A program made the position numbers and the translations under genes. Below the pieces are notes generated by a model. That model did not search any database, was not told where the DNA came from, and saw nothing but the letters and a program-made list of their open reading frames with translations. Below, one piece after another: positions 36,299 through 44,979 of a stretch of 64,000 nt of DNA. Position 1 is the stretch's first letter; each line of letters opens with the position of its first letter. This DNA is from Pseudomonas weihenstephanensis (GTDB lineage: Bacteria > Pseudomonadota > Gammaproteobacteria > Pseudomonadales > Pseudomonadaceae), in NCBI RefSeq assembly GCF_001043055.1, contig NZ_JYLF01000012.1, positions 1 through 64,000 of the forward strand, in the 5' to 3' direction.

Positions 36299-37567
36299 AT
36301 GGATATACGTAAGAGTGGTGTGGTCAGTGGCAGCGATTCGGGCGCGTATACCGACCTCAATCGTCTGAATAACTTGAAGGTGGGCGACCGCGAAAGCGAA
36401 GGCAATATGCGCAAGGTTGCGCAGGAATTTGAGTCGTTGTTCCTCAACGAAATGCTCAAGTCCATGCGTTCCGCCAACGAAGTGCTGGGTAAGGACAATC
36501 CACTCAACACCCCGGCCGCCAAGCAGTATCAGGAAATGTACGACCAGCAACTGTCGGTGACGTTGTCCCGTCAGGGCGGAGGCATTGGTCTGGCTGACGT
36601 ATTGATGCGGCAAATGTCGAAAAACAAGTCAGCCGTGCCGGGCGATACGCCGCCTGCCACGGCGCTCACGGCCGAGGCCAAAGCGGCCACGCCGACCGCC
36701 GCTGTGACTCCGGCAGACAGCCCGTTCGTGCGCTCCAACGGTCAGCGACCGCTGTGGGCCTCGCGTGTGGCGCTGGCACCGAGCGCCGCGCAGGGCGGGC
36801 ATCAGAATGACATGGCGCTGCTCAATCAGCGGCGTCTGGCGTTGCCGACCAAGCTCACGGACCGCTTGCTGGCTGGCATCGTGCCATCGGCTGACCCGGC
36901 GCGCTCCACGCTCAATACCGATGCGGTGCCGGGGCGCACCAGTGCCTCGATGGACGCGGTGCTTAAAGGCAGTCGCCAGCCGATGCTCAGTGCAGCGGGT
37001 GCTCAAGGGCGGATGCAGGTCTACGGCCGTGCCGTGGCCCAGCCGCCGTTGGCACCGGCGAAAAAAGCCTTCGAGTCGCCAGACGCCTTCGTGGCCACCA
37101 TGTTGCCGATGGCGCAGCAAGCGGCCGCCCGCATTGGTGTCGATCCGCTGTACCTGGTGGCACAAGCTGCACTGGAAACCGGTTGGGGCAAGTCGGTCAT
37201 GCGTCAACAAGATGGCACCAGCAGTCATAACCTGTTCGGCATCAAGGCCACGGGCAGTTGGCAGGGCGCTCAGGCGCGCGCCATCACCAGTGAGTTCAAA
37301 GGCGGGCAGATGGTCAAGGAGACGGCGGACTTCCGTTCCTACGATTCGTATCAAGACAGCTTCCACGATTTGGTGACGCTGTTGCAGAGCAACAATCGTT
37401 ATAAAGAAGTGCTGAACGCGGCCGATAAACCAGAACAATTTGTACGCGAGCTGCAAAAGGCCGGTTACGCAACCGATCCGGCGTACGCCAGCAAGATTTC
37501 GCAAATAGCCAAACAGATGAAGACCTACCAGAGCTATGCCTCGACAGGTTCTCTCACGCATTTATAA
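36299..37567 (+). CDS. flgJ: Rod-capping protein and peptidoglycan hydrolase FlgJ
   Basis: The 422-residue bifunctional protein caps the growing rod and opens the cell wall. The N-terminal rod-binding domain (KVAQEFESLFLNEMLKSMR, about residues 38-110) is followed by an unstructured linker rich in Ala, Pro and Thr, and then a glucosaminidase domain (about 265-420) with catalytic Glu in AQAALETGWGKS and the DFRSYDSYQDSFHDL motif. The long linker makes it larger than Salmonella FlgJ. It is 10 bases after flgI and 10 before flgK. Confidence 0.95.
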   Translation: MDIRKSGVVSGSDSGAYTDLNRLNNLKVGDRESEGNMRKVAQEFESLFLNEMLKSMRSANEVLGKDNPLNTPAAKQYQEMYDQQLSVTLSRQGGGIGLADVLMRQMSKNKSAVPGDTPPATALTAEAKAATPTAAVTPADSPFVRSNGQRPLWASRVALAPSAAQGGHQNDMALLNQRRLALPTKLTDRLLAGIVPSADPARSTLNTDAVPGRTSASMDAVLKGSRQPMLSAAGAQGRMQVYGRAVAQPPLAPAKKAFESPDAFVATMLPMAQQAAARIGVDPLYLVAQAALETGWGKSVMRQQDGTSSHNLFGIKATGSWQGAQARAITSEFKGGQMVKETADFRSYDSYQDSFHDLVTLLQSNNRYKEVLNAADKPEQFVRELQKAGYATDPAYASKISQIAKQMKTYQSYASTGSLTHL

Positions 37568-37577
37568 GGTTTGAACC

Positions 37578-39623
37578 ATGGCGAGTTTGATCAACATCGG
37601 GATGTCGGGGCTGAACGCCAGCCAAGGGGCATTGGCCACGGTCGGCAACAACATTGCCAACGCTAACGCGGCGGGTTACTCGCGCCAGCAAATCGTGCAG
37701 GGCACGGCGGGTTCGCAGCAATCGGGCGGTGTGTTTATTGGCACCGGCACCACGCTGGCGGACGTGCGCCGTGTTTACAACGCCTACCTCGACGCCCAGT
37801 TGCAAACCACCACCTCGCTCAATGGCGACGCGCAAGCCTATCTCGATCAGATCGGCCCTATCGACAAATTGCTGTCGGATAAAAGCACGGGTGTGTCCGC
37901 GGCCCTGAGCAGCTTTTTCGCCTCGCTGCAAGCCTCGGCGGGTGCGCCGGGTGATGCGTCCGCGCGTGATTTGCTGCTGGGCAACGCCAAAACCTTGAGC
38001 AACCGTTTCAATTCGATTGCCAGCCAGCTCAATCAGCAAAACGAAGGCGTCAATAGCCAGCTTGAAACCTTGACCTCGATGGTCAACCAGCACTCGGCCA
38101 CCATTGCCTCGCTGAACAAGCAAATTGCCCAGGCGACCACGTCGGGTAACACCCCCAATGACCTGCTGGATGCGCGCAACGAGGCGGTTCGCTCGCTTAA
38201 TGAGCTGGTCGGCGTGACGGTTCAAGAACACGACAACGTGTACGACATTACCCTGGGCACCGGTCAGGCACTGGTGCTGGGCAATACCAGCAACACCTTG
38301 TCGGCGGTGCCGGGTAAAACCGATAAAAGCCAATTTACGATCCAGATCAACACCCCGTCTTCGAACTCGGACGTCACCTCTGCGTTGTCCGGTGGCAAGA
38401 TCGGCGGCCTGATTCGCTACCGTGACGAGGTGCTCGCACCGGCGATCAATGAGCTGGGGCGCACCGCTCTGGTGGTGGCAGACGCCATCAACAAGCAGTT
38501 GGGACAGGGCCTGGATGCCAACGGCGAGTTCGGCGCCTCGCTGTTCAACAACATCAACAGTGCCAAAGCCATCAGCGAGCGCAGCCTGGCTGCCACCGGC
38601 AACAGTGCTGGCTCGGGCAATCTGGATGTCACGATCACCGACAGTGGCGCGTTGACCACCTACGACTATCAGGTGACGTTCAGCAGTAACAATGACTACA
38701 GCGTACGGCGCTCCGATGGCACCGACATGGGGTCGTTCAAGCTGGATCAGAAGCCTGCGCCCCAGATTGACGGCTTCACCATGAGCCTCAACGGCGGTGC
38801 GCTGGACAAGGGCGACAGCTTCAAAGTCAGCCCCACCCGCAGCGGCGCGACCAACATCGGCGCGCAGATGAGCGACTCCAGCAAATTGGCGTTTGCCGGG
38901 CCGTTGGTGGCGAGCAAGGGCGGCTCAAACAGCGGCACGGGCGTGGTCAATGGCCTGGACCTGACGCAAGCACTCAACATCTATGGCGGCGCGGGCCTGG
39001 GCCTGGCGCAAAGTGAAATCGAGGGTGCCATGCCCGTGCGCATTGCCTTCGACGAAGCGGTCAACGGTGTGCAGGGTTATCGCGTGCTGAACGAGCAGGG
39101 CGACGAAATCGGCAAGGGCACCGTGGTGCCGGGGCAGGACAACAAGGTCACGATCAACGTGCCCGTGCTGGACGCTGCCGGTCAGCCGGTGTTGAACCCG
39201 GACGGCTCGAAGAAAACCGTCGATTTCAATACCACCATCAGCGGTTCGCCGGGCAAGGGCGACACGTTCGACATCAAGTTCAACAAAGACGGCAAGTCGG
39301 ACAACACCAACGCCAACAAGATGCTGGATTTGCAGACCAAACCGACCGTGGGCGTAAACAGCGGCGGCGGTGGCGTGAGCATGGCCACCTCGTACAGCCA
39401 GTTGGTGTCCAAGGTCGGCGGCAAGGCCAGTCAAGCGGCGGTTGATGGCACGGCCACCAATGCGGCGCTGTCTTATGCGGCTGCCAGCCGCAGCTCGGTG
39501 TCTCAGGTCAACCTGGATGAAGAAGCGTCCAACCTGGTCAAGTTTCAGCAGTACTACACGGCTTCGTCGCAAATTATCAAAGCGGCGCAAGAAACTTTCA
39601 GCGTGCTGATCAACAGCCTTTAA
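37578..39623 (+). CDS. flgK: Flagellar hook-filament junction protein FlgK
   Basis: The 681-residue HAP1 protein joins hook and filament. Visible: the N-terminal D0/D1 helix (LINIGMSGLNASQGAL, NNIANANAAGYSRQ), the middle variable region with Gly/Ser-rich domains, and the C-terminal D0 helix NLDEEASNLVKFQQYYTAS. The FlgN chaperone gene is not in the window. It is 14 bases before flgL. Confidence 0.97.
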   Translation: MASLINIGMSGLNASQGALATVGNNIANANAAGYSRQQIVQGTAGSQQSGGVFIGTGTTLADVRRVYNAYLDAQLQTTTSLNGDAQAYLDQIGPIDKLLSDKSTGVSAALSSFFASLQASAGAPGDASARDLLLGNAKTLSNRFNSIASQLNQQNEGVNSQLETLTSMVNQHSATIASLNKQIAQATTSGNTPNDLLDARNEAVRSLNELVGVTVQEHDNVYDITLGTGQALVLGNTSNTLSAVPGKTDKSQFTIQINTPSSNSDVTSALSGGKIGGLIRYRDEVLAPAINELGRTALVVADAINKQLGQGLDANGEFGASLFNNINSAKAISERSLAATGNSAGSGNLDVTITDSGALTTYDYQVTFSSNNDYSVRRSDGTDMGSFKLDQKPAPQIDGFTMSLNGGALDKGDSFKVSPTRSGATNIGAQMSDSSKLAFAGPLVASKGGSNSGTGVVNGLDLTQALNIYGGAGLGLAQSEIEGAMPVRIAFDEAVNGVQGYRVLNEQGDEIGKGTVVPGQDNKVTINVPVLDAAGQPVLNPDGSKKTVDFNTTISGSPGKGDTFDIKFNKDGKSDNTNANKMLDLQTKPTVGVNSGGGGVSMATSYSQLVSKVGGKASQAAVDGTATNAALSYAAASRSSVSQVNLDEEASNLVKFQQYYTASSQIIKAAQETFSVLINSL

Positions 39624-39637
39624 GGGAGTCGCCGACG

Positions 39638-41215
39638 ATGCGTATTTCTACTGCCCAGTTCTTTGAGACCAGTGCGTCCAAATACCAGAACAACTTCGCT
39701 TCGGTGATCAAGACCCAAACCCAGATCGACTCCGGCGTGCGCATTCAATCGGCCGCGGATGACCCGGTGGGTGCCGCGCGTTTGCTGCAATTGCAGCAGC
39801 AAAAAGACATGTTGGCGCAGTACACCACCAACATGAACGGCATTAAATCGTCACTGGCCAACCAGGAGTCAGTGTTGACCAGCATCGACAACGCCATGCA
39901 GAAAGCCTACGAGCTGGCATTGCAGGCAGGCGGTGGCGTGGTCAGTGATGCGGATCGCACCTCGATTGCCAATGAGCTGGGCAACATTGAAGAGCAGGTG
40001 TTCAGCCTGCTCAACAGCAAAGACGCCAACGGCGACTACATGTTCTCCGGTTCCAAGACCGACACCCCGCCGTATGCGCGTAACAATGACGGCACTTACA
40101 CTTATCAGGGCGATGACACGCAACTGAACCTCAAAGTGTCTGACACGCTGACCATTGCGGGCAGTGACACCGCAAAAAGTATCTTCGAAGGCGCGACCAA
40201 CACCGGTCGCACCCAGGCCGAACTCACCACCAAGCCGCCCTTGGCCGCTGATGGCACGGTTTCGGTGTCGGCAGGTTTGATCACCTCAAGCCCAGTGTTT
40301 AACAAGAGCTTTGCTGACGGTCAGCCGTACGAGCTTGAGTTCACCAGCAGCACGCAGTACATCCTGCGCGACCGGACCGGCAAAGACGTGACCTCTGAAG
40401 TGCCCGGCACCGGCACTTTCGATGCTACCAAGGAGGGGGCGCACAGCATCAGCCTGCGCGGTGTGCAGTTTGACATCAACCTGAACCTCAAGGATATCGC
40501 GCCAGCGGATCAGGACGATGCGGTCAAGGGTCACATCTTTACCCTGCAAGCCAAGCCGGACTCGTTCAGCGCAGCGCGCAGCCCTGGCAATAACTCCACG
40601 TCGCAAATCACCAGCAGTACCGTGGATGACGCCAAGGCTTATGGCGACAGCTTCCCGGCCAGTGGCGCAGTGATCAAGTTCACCAGCGACACCGAGTACG
40701 AGATTTATGCCCAGCCAGTGACGGCCAACAGCAAATCGATTGCCAAGGGCACCATGACCGGCGATTCGATCACCGCGATGGGGGTCAAGTTTGACTTCAC
40801 CGGCGCGCGCGAGGCGGGCGACCAGTTTGTGGTCAAGGGCAATAACCACCAGAGCCAGAGTGCGCTGGACACCATCAGTCAACTGCGCCAGGCATTGGCT
40901 ACACCGACGGATGAAAACCCGGCCGCCAAGCAAAAGCAGACGGACATTATCAATGCGTCGGTGGGCAACCTTAAAAACGCCATGGCCGGTGTGGATAACG
41001 CACGCGGTTCAATCGGTGCGCGATTGAAAGCGGTGGATGTACAGACCAACGAAAACGAAAGCATGCGCCTGGCCAACGACTCCACCACGGCCGCCATCGG
41101 CAACACGGACATGGCGGGTGCATCTATTGACCTGGCCTTCCAAAAGGCCATGCTCGAAGCCTCGCAGCTGGCGTTCGTGAAAATCTCCCAGTTGAGCCTG
41201 TTCAACAAAATCTGA
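39638..41215 (+). CDS. flgL: Flagellar hook-filament junction protein FlgL
   Basis: The 525-residue HAP3 protein is the second junction protein. Ends are conserved: MRISTAQFFETSASKYQNN, RIQSAADDPVGAARLLQLQ and the C-terminal DMAGASIDLAFQKAMLEASQLAFVKI. The central part is enlarged compared with enteric FlgL (about 320 residues), as often in Pseudomonas. It closes the flgF-flgL run, and a hairpin follows its stop. Confidence 0.96.
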   Translation: MRISTAQFFETSASKYQNNFASVIKTQTQIDSGVRIQSAADDPVGAARLLQLQQQKDMLAQYTTNMNGIKSSLANQESVLTSIDNAMQKAYELALQAGGGVVSDADRTSIANELGNIEEQVFSLLNSKDANGDYMFSGSKTDTPPYARNNDGTYTYQGDDTQLNLKVSDTLTIAGSDTAKSIFEGATNTGRTQAELTTKPPLAADGTVSVSAGLITSSPVFNKSFADGQPYELEFTSSTQYILRDRTGKDVTSEVPGTGTFDATKEGAHSISLRGVQFDINLNLKDIAPADQDDAVKGHIFTLQAKPDSFSAARSPGNNSTSQITSSTVDDAKAYGDSFPASGAVIKFTSDTEYEIYAQPVTANSKSIAKGTMTGDSITAMGVKFDFTGAREAGDQFVVKGNNHQSQSALDTISQLRQALATPTDENPAAKQKQTDIINASVGNLKNAMAGVDNARGSIGARLKAVDVQTNENESMRLANDSTTAAIGNTDMAGASIDLAFQKAMLEASQLAFVKISQLSLFNKI

Positions 41216-41227
41216 TCCCGCTCTGAA

Positions 41228-41264
41228 CCCTGCGCCAGACACCTTCGGGTGCGCTGGTGCAGGG
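41228..41264. terminator. Strong hairpin after flgL
   Basis: CCCTGCGCCAG and CTGGTGCAGGG form an 11-bp stem with one G-T pair; the loop contains CACC-TTCG-GGTG as an inner helix. No T-run follows, so it is either a weak terminator or a stabilising 3' end. Confidence 0.55.
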
Positions 41265-41576
41265 CTTCGCTCGCAACGACCACCTCTGTTTTCAGCGCCT
41301 GCACAAGCCCGCTACGCAGCTTTGTGTTCGCTTATCTGAAAGTCGGCTTGAAACGTTTTGTATAAACCACACAAAATAGAGTGACCTATGGGTCATAATG
41401 CGCATCTTCACTGTATCGTGTGCAACGTTCGGGCGGATGCCGGGCCTTTTAAGGCTGTTTTGGGTATTTTCAGGCATCCACTTTCGCCGCTTTTATGCGC
41501 GACGAAGCCCTTTTATTGTCAGCGCCCCTCGTTCGTGAGCGGGTGATCTCCAGCTATTGAGTATTGGGAAGCCACA
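41265..41576 (+). promoter_or_regulatory. Region upstream of the ketoacyl synthase gene
   Basis: No gene seen in these 312 bases. The best promoter is TTGAAA (41348-41353) with an 18-base spacer to CAAAAT (41372-41377), matching sigma-70 in nine of twelve positions. No GG-N10-GC or FliA element was found, so the downstream gene is probably not in the flagellar hierarchy by its own promoter. Confidence 0.4.
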
Positions 41577-42503
41577 ATGATTGGCATTAAAAGCATCGCC
41601 AGTTACGTGCCGGCAAACGGCGTAGACAACTACGCCCAAGGCGCGAAGTTCTCCAAGGACGAAGAATTTATTCTGGGCAAGATTGGTTCGGCATTCCTGC
41701 CGCGCAAAGATGCTGACCAGGAAACCTCGGATCTGTGTGTCGAAGCCGTCAACGCGCTGTTCGCCAACAACCCGCAGCTCAAGCGCGAATCCATCGACGC
41801 GCTGATCGTCATCACCCAAAACGGTGATGAAGAAGGCTTGCCTCATACCTCGGCCATCGTGCAGGACAAACTCGGCCTGCCGACCCACGTGGCTGCGTTC
41901 GATATTTCGCTGGGGTGCTCGGGCTACGTTTACGGCCTCTACGCGATGAAAGGCTTCATGGAGGCCACGGGCCTGAAAAACGGCCTGCTGATCACGGCTG
42001 ATCCGTACTCCAAAATCGTCGACCCTGAAGACCGTAACACCACCATGTTGTTTGGTGACGCCGCCACGGCCACCTGGATGGGTGAAGACGCGCTGTGGCA
42101 GTTGGGCAAAGCCAAGTTCGGCACCGACGGTTCGGGTGCGCCGCACCTGAAAGTCAGCGACGGGGTGTTCTTCATGAACGGCCGTCAAGTGTTCAACTTC
42201 GCGCTGCTCAAAGTCCCTGCGCACCTGCACGAGTTGATTGACGAATCTGACCTTAAAGCCGAAGACATCGACGCGTTCTGCATTCACCAGGGCAGTGCGG
42301 CAATTGTTGACGCGGTGGCGCGCCGTTTTGAAGGCGAGCCTGAGAAGTTCATCAAGGACATGGTCGAGACCGGCAATACCGTGTCGTCGAGCATTCCATT
42401 GTTGCTCGAAAAACACGCGCTGGACACCACCTGGAAGCGCGTGGCACTCAGCGGCTTCGGTGTGGGCCTGTCGTGGGGTTCGGCGATCATCCATCGCCCG
42501 TAA
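41577..42503 (+). CDS. FabH-like 3-oxoacyl-ACP synthase III of the flagellin locus
   Basis: The 308-residue thiolase-fold enzyme has the KAS III triad: Cys in DISLGCSGYVYGL, His in FCIHQGSAAIVD (HQGS replaces the HQAN of FabH) and Asn in TGNTVSSSIPLL. It condenses acyl-CoA with malonyl-ACP or a related acceptor. A similar gene (orf3) lies with glycosyltransferases fgt1/fgt2 between flgL and fliC in P. syringae, where it is linked to flagellin glycosylation. Here it is alone between flgL and fliC. The acyl product is unknown. Confidence 0.9.
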   Translation: MIGIKSIASYVPANGVDNYAQGAKFSKDEEFILGKIGSAFLPRKDADQETSDLCVEAVNALFANNPQLKRESIDALIVITQNGDEEGLPHTSAIVQDKLGLPTHVAAFDISLGCSGYVYGLYAMKGFMEATGLKNGLLITADPYSKIVDPEDRNTTMLFGDAATATWMGEDALWQLGKAKFGTDGSGAPHLKVSDGVFFMNGRQVFNFALLKVPAHLHELIDESDLKAEDIDAFCIHQGSAAIVDAVARRFEGEPEKFIKDMVETGNTVSSSIPLLLEKHALDTTWKRVALSGFGVGLSWGSAIIHRP

Positions 42504-42525
42504 GCTTTTTCACGCAATCCTCAAG

Positions 42526-42554
42526 CGCCCGTGGCCTAAAGCCATGGGCGTTTT
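42526..42554 (+). terminator. Terminator after the ketoacyl synthase gene
   Basis: CGCCCGTGGC, loop CTAAA and GCCATGGGCG pair with one G-T, followed by TTTT. It separates the gene from fliC. Confidence 0.85.
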
Positions 42555-42628
42555 GCATTCTACGGGGTGTGTAAACCCCTGAAATGCAAGGGATGGCACC
42601 CGGCCAGTAAAAAATTTCAAAAAAGCCC

Positions 42629-42655
42629 TCAAGCAACTTGCTTTCACGACGATAA
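42629..42655 (+). promoter_or_regulatory. FliA (sigma-28) promoter of fliC
   Basis: TCAAG (42629-42633), 14 bases, then GACGATAA (42648-42655) matches the Pseudomonas fliC form TCAAG-N-GCCGATAA with one difference. It lies 80 bases before the fliC start. Confidence 0.72.
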
Positions 42656-42735
42656 CTATTACGAAGGTTCTCTAGGCCACACCCGGCGGTTGCCAGGGCC
42701 GGAAGCCGCAGTACTCAATCCACGAGGAATTCGTC

Positions 42736-44481
42736 ATGTCCATGTCAGTAAACACCAACATCACTTCGTTGAGCGTTCAGAAGAACCTGAACAAAGCCGG
42801 CGATGCCTTGAGCACCTCGATGAACCGTCTGTCCTCCGGCCTGAAAATCAACAGCGCCAAAGACGACGCTGCCGGCATGCAGATCGCCAACCGTCTGACC
42901 TCCCAGGTTAAAGGCATGACTGTTGCTATCGCGAACGCCAACAACGGCACCTCGATTGCTCAGACTGCTGAAGGCGCAATGCAAGAGTCGACCAACATTC
43001 TGCAACGTCTGCGTGAACTGGCTCTGCAGTCCGCTAACGGTGACAAAAGCGACGCTGACCGTGCATCCCTGCAACAAGAATTCACAGCCAAAACCGGTGA
43101 GCTGACCCGTATCGCTCAAACCACTACTTTCGGTGGTCGTAACCTGCTGGACGGTTCGTTCCAGAACGTTGGCTTCCAGATCGGTTCTGACGCCAACCAG
43201 ACTATCTCGTTCGGTATGACCGACATCAGCGCCACGGGCCTGAAAGGTACTTACAGCGAAGCCAGCGTCAAGGGTGACACCACTCAGCTGTCGGCCTCTG
43301 TGACGGCTAAAGCGATCGAACTGCCAGGCGCCAAGCCAGCAGTTATGACCACCAGCAACTTTGTTCAGACCGGTGCTAATTACACGGCTCCAACGGGTAC
43401 TGACCAGACCTTCCAGATCAATGGTAAAGATGTAACCGTTAAAGTCGGTGACGACATCGACGCCGCACTGCTGGCCATTCAAGGTGCAGGCATCACCGGC
43501 GTAACTGCTGCTAAAGCAGGTACCACGCTGACGCTGACTTCTGCTTCCGCTATTGATATCACCGGTACTAACACTGTATTTGGTGCTGCAACGGCTTCGG
43601 GCGGCGTAACGACGATTGCTACTCCTGCCGTGACTGGCAAGCTGGACGCTGCTGCATCGATCAACATCAATGGCACCAACGTCAAATTCGCAGCGGGCGA
43701 AGACCTGGCCGCTATCGCGGGCAAAATCAACACGGCAAACACGGCTAGCAAGTTCGGCGTGACCGCCGCTGTATCGTCCGAAGGCCGTCTGGAACTGACG
43801 TCGACTGACGGTAAAGCTGTCAAGTTGGGTAACGGTACAGGTCCGGTTGCTGAAGGCGGCGCTGGCGCACTGGCTAAGTTGGGTCTGTCGGCGGGTACCA
43901 CTGAAGCCAAGCTGGCTTCGGACACCTCTATCAACCTGAACGGTACTGAAGTCAAGTTCACCGCTGGCTCGACCATGGCTGACATCGTGTCGTCCATCAA
44001 CAGCGCAAGCACCGGTGTGACTGCCAGCGTTGATAAGTCGGACAACAGCCTGAAGCTGTTCTCCACCAAAGACATCACCATTGCTGATGGTAGCTCGGGC
44101 AAAGGCTTGGCCACTCTGGGCCTGACCGCTGCTGCTGCTGCACCGACTACCGCTGTGAAAATGGACACCTCGGTTGCTGATCTGAGCATCCTGAAGTCCG
44201 AATCGGCTCAACAAACCATCCAGGCTCTGGACGGCGCGATTCAGCAGATCGACACTCAGCGTTCGCAGCTGGGTGCTGTACAAAACCGTTTCACCAGCAC
44301 TGTGTCTAACCTGCAAAGCATCACCGAGAACTCGACGGCTGCCCGTAGCCGTGTTCAAGATGCTGACTTCGCTTCCGAAGCCGCTGAACTGACCAAGCAA
44401 CAAACCCTGCAACAGGCTTCGACTGCAATCCTGTCCCAGGCTAACCAACTGCCATCCGCTGTACTGAAGCTGCTTCAGTAA
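42736..44481 (+). CDS. fliC: Flagellin FliC
   Basis: The 581-residue filament subunit has conserved D0/D1 ends: MSMSVNTNITSLSVQKNLNK, RLSSGLKINSAKDDAAG near 31-47, and the C-terminal NSTAARSRVQDADFASE region with ASTAILSQANQLPS. Residues about 225-466 are a variable surface part containing three degenerate copies of a flagellin IN-type repeat. GAGGAATTCGTC precedes the ATG, and FliA drives it. Likely subject to O-glycosylation, judging by family and the neighbouring synthase. Confidence 0.97.
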   Translation: MSMSVNTNITSLSVQKNLNKAGDALSTSMNRLSSGLKINSAKDDAAGMQIANRLTSQVKGMTVAIANANNGTSIAQTAEGAMQESTNILQRLRELALQSANGDKSDADRASLQQEFTAKTGELTRIAQTTTFGGRNLLDGSFQNVGFQIGSDANQTISFGMTDISATGLKGTYSEASVKGDTTQLSASVTAKAIELPGAKPAVMTTSNFVQTGANYTAPTGTDQTFQINGKDVTVKVGDDIDAALLAIQGAGITGVTAAKAGTTLTLTSASAIDITGTNTVFGAATASGGVTTIATPAVTGKLDAAASININGTNVKFAAGEDLAAIAGKINTANTASKFGVTAAVSSEGRLELTSTDGKAVKLGNGTGPVAEGGAGALAKLGLSAGTTEAKLASDTSINLNGTEVKFTAGSTMADIVSSINSASTGVTASVDKSDNSLKLFSTKDITIADGSSGKGLATLGLTAAAAAPTTAVKMDTSVADLSILKSESAQQTIQALDGAIQQIDTQRSQLGAVQNRFTSTVSNLQSITENSTAARSRVQDADFASEAAELTKQQTLQQASTAILSQANQLPSAVLKLLQ

Positions 44482-44498
44482 TCTAGCGCTTGGTTGAT

Positions 44499-44534
44499 AA
44501 CGGAAGGGCGCGTTTACGTGCCCTTTCGTTTTTT
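44499..44534 (+). terminator. Terminator of fliC
   Basis: AACGGAAGGGC and GCCCTTTCGTT form an 11-bp stem with one G-T pair, followed by a T-run. It lies 18 bases after the fliC stop. Confidence 0.92.
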
Positions 44535-44552
44535 CAGTGTTGAGGTGATGAC

Positions 44553-44897
44553 ATGGACATGAGCATCAAGCTGAATGCGGCCTATCCGGCCACAGCAGGG
44601 CAATCCAACCCGACGCCTGCGCACGTTGCACCCCCCAAGGCTGACGTTGACGCCGAGCCAGGTAAACAACCTGAGCGCGCAGAGCTTGAAAAGGCCGTCA
44701 ACGATATACGCGAATTCGTACAGTCTACTCAGCGCAAGCTGGATTTTTCGATTGATGACACCACGGGCGTGGTTGTGGTCAAGGTGATCGCCACCGATAG
44801 TGGTGAGGTGATTCGCCAGCTCCCTTCTGAAACGGCATTGAAACTGGCGCAGAGCCTGACAGACGCTAACAGTCTGTTGTTTCGTACCAATGCCTGA
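44553..44897 (+). CDS. flaG: FlaG-family protein
   Basis: The 114-residue protein matches the FlaG family: a disordered N-terminus, then EKAVNDIREFVQSTQRKLDFSIDDTTGVVVVKVIATDSGEVIRQLPSETALKLA-type C-terminal domain (shown in part). It influences filament length in Pseudomonas. GAGGTG precedes the ATG. It lies between fliC and fliD, as in other pseudomonads. Confidence 0.93.
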   Translation: MDMSIKLNAAYPATAGQSNPTPAHVAPPKADVDAEPGKQPERAELEKAVNDIREFVQSTQRKLDFSIDDTTGVVVVKVIATDSGEVIRQLPSETALKLAQSLTDANSLLFRTNA

Positions 44898-44979
44898 AGG
44901 TGGCATGAATTGTGAAGCTGTCTGCGGACTCGGCGTTGTGCGCCAATAAAGCGGCAGCCAGCGGAAAAGGAGAAAACAG

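Noticed and set aside
42745..44448. 567-residue minus-strand frame
   Set aside because: Antisense of fliC; composition is unnatural and it has no recognisable domain.
44898..44920. Sigma-54 promoter for fliD
   Set aside because: TGGCATGAATTGTGA has GA, not GC, at -12.
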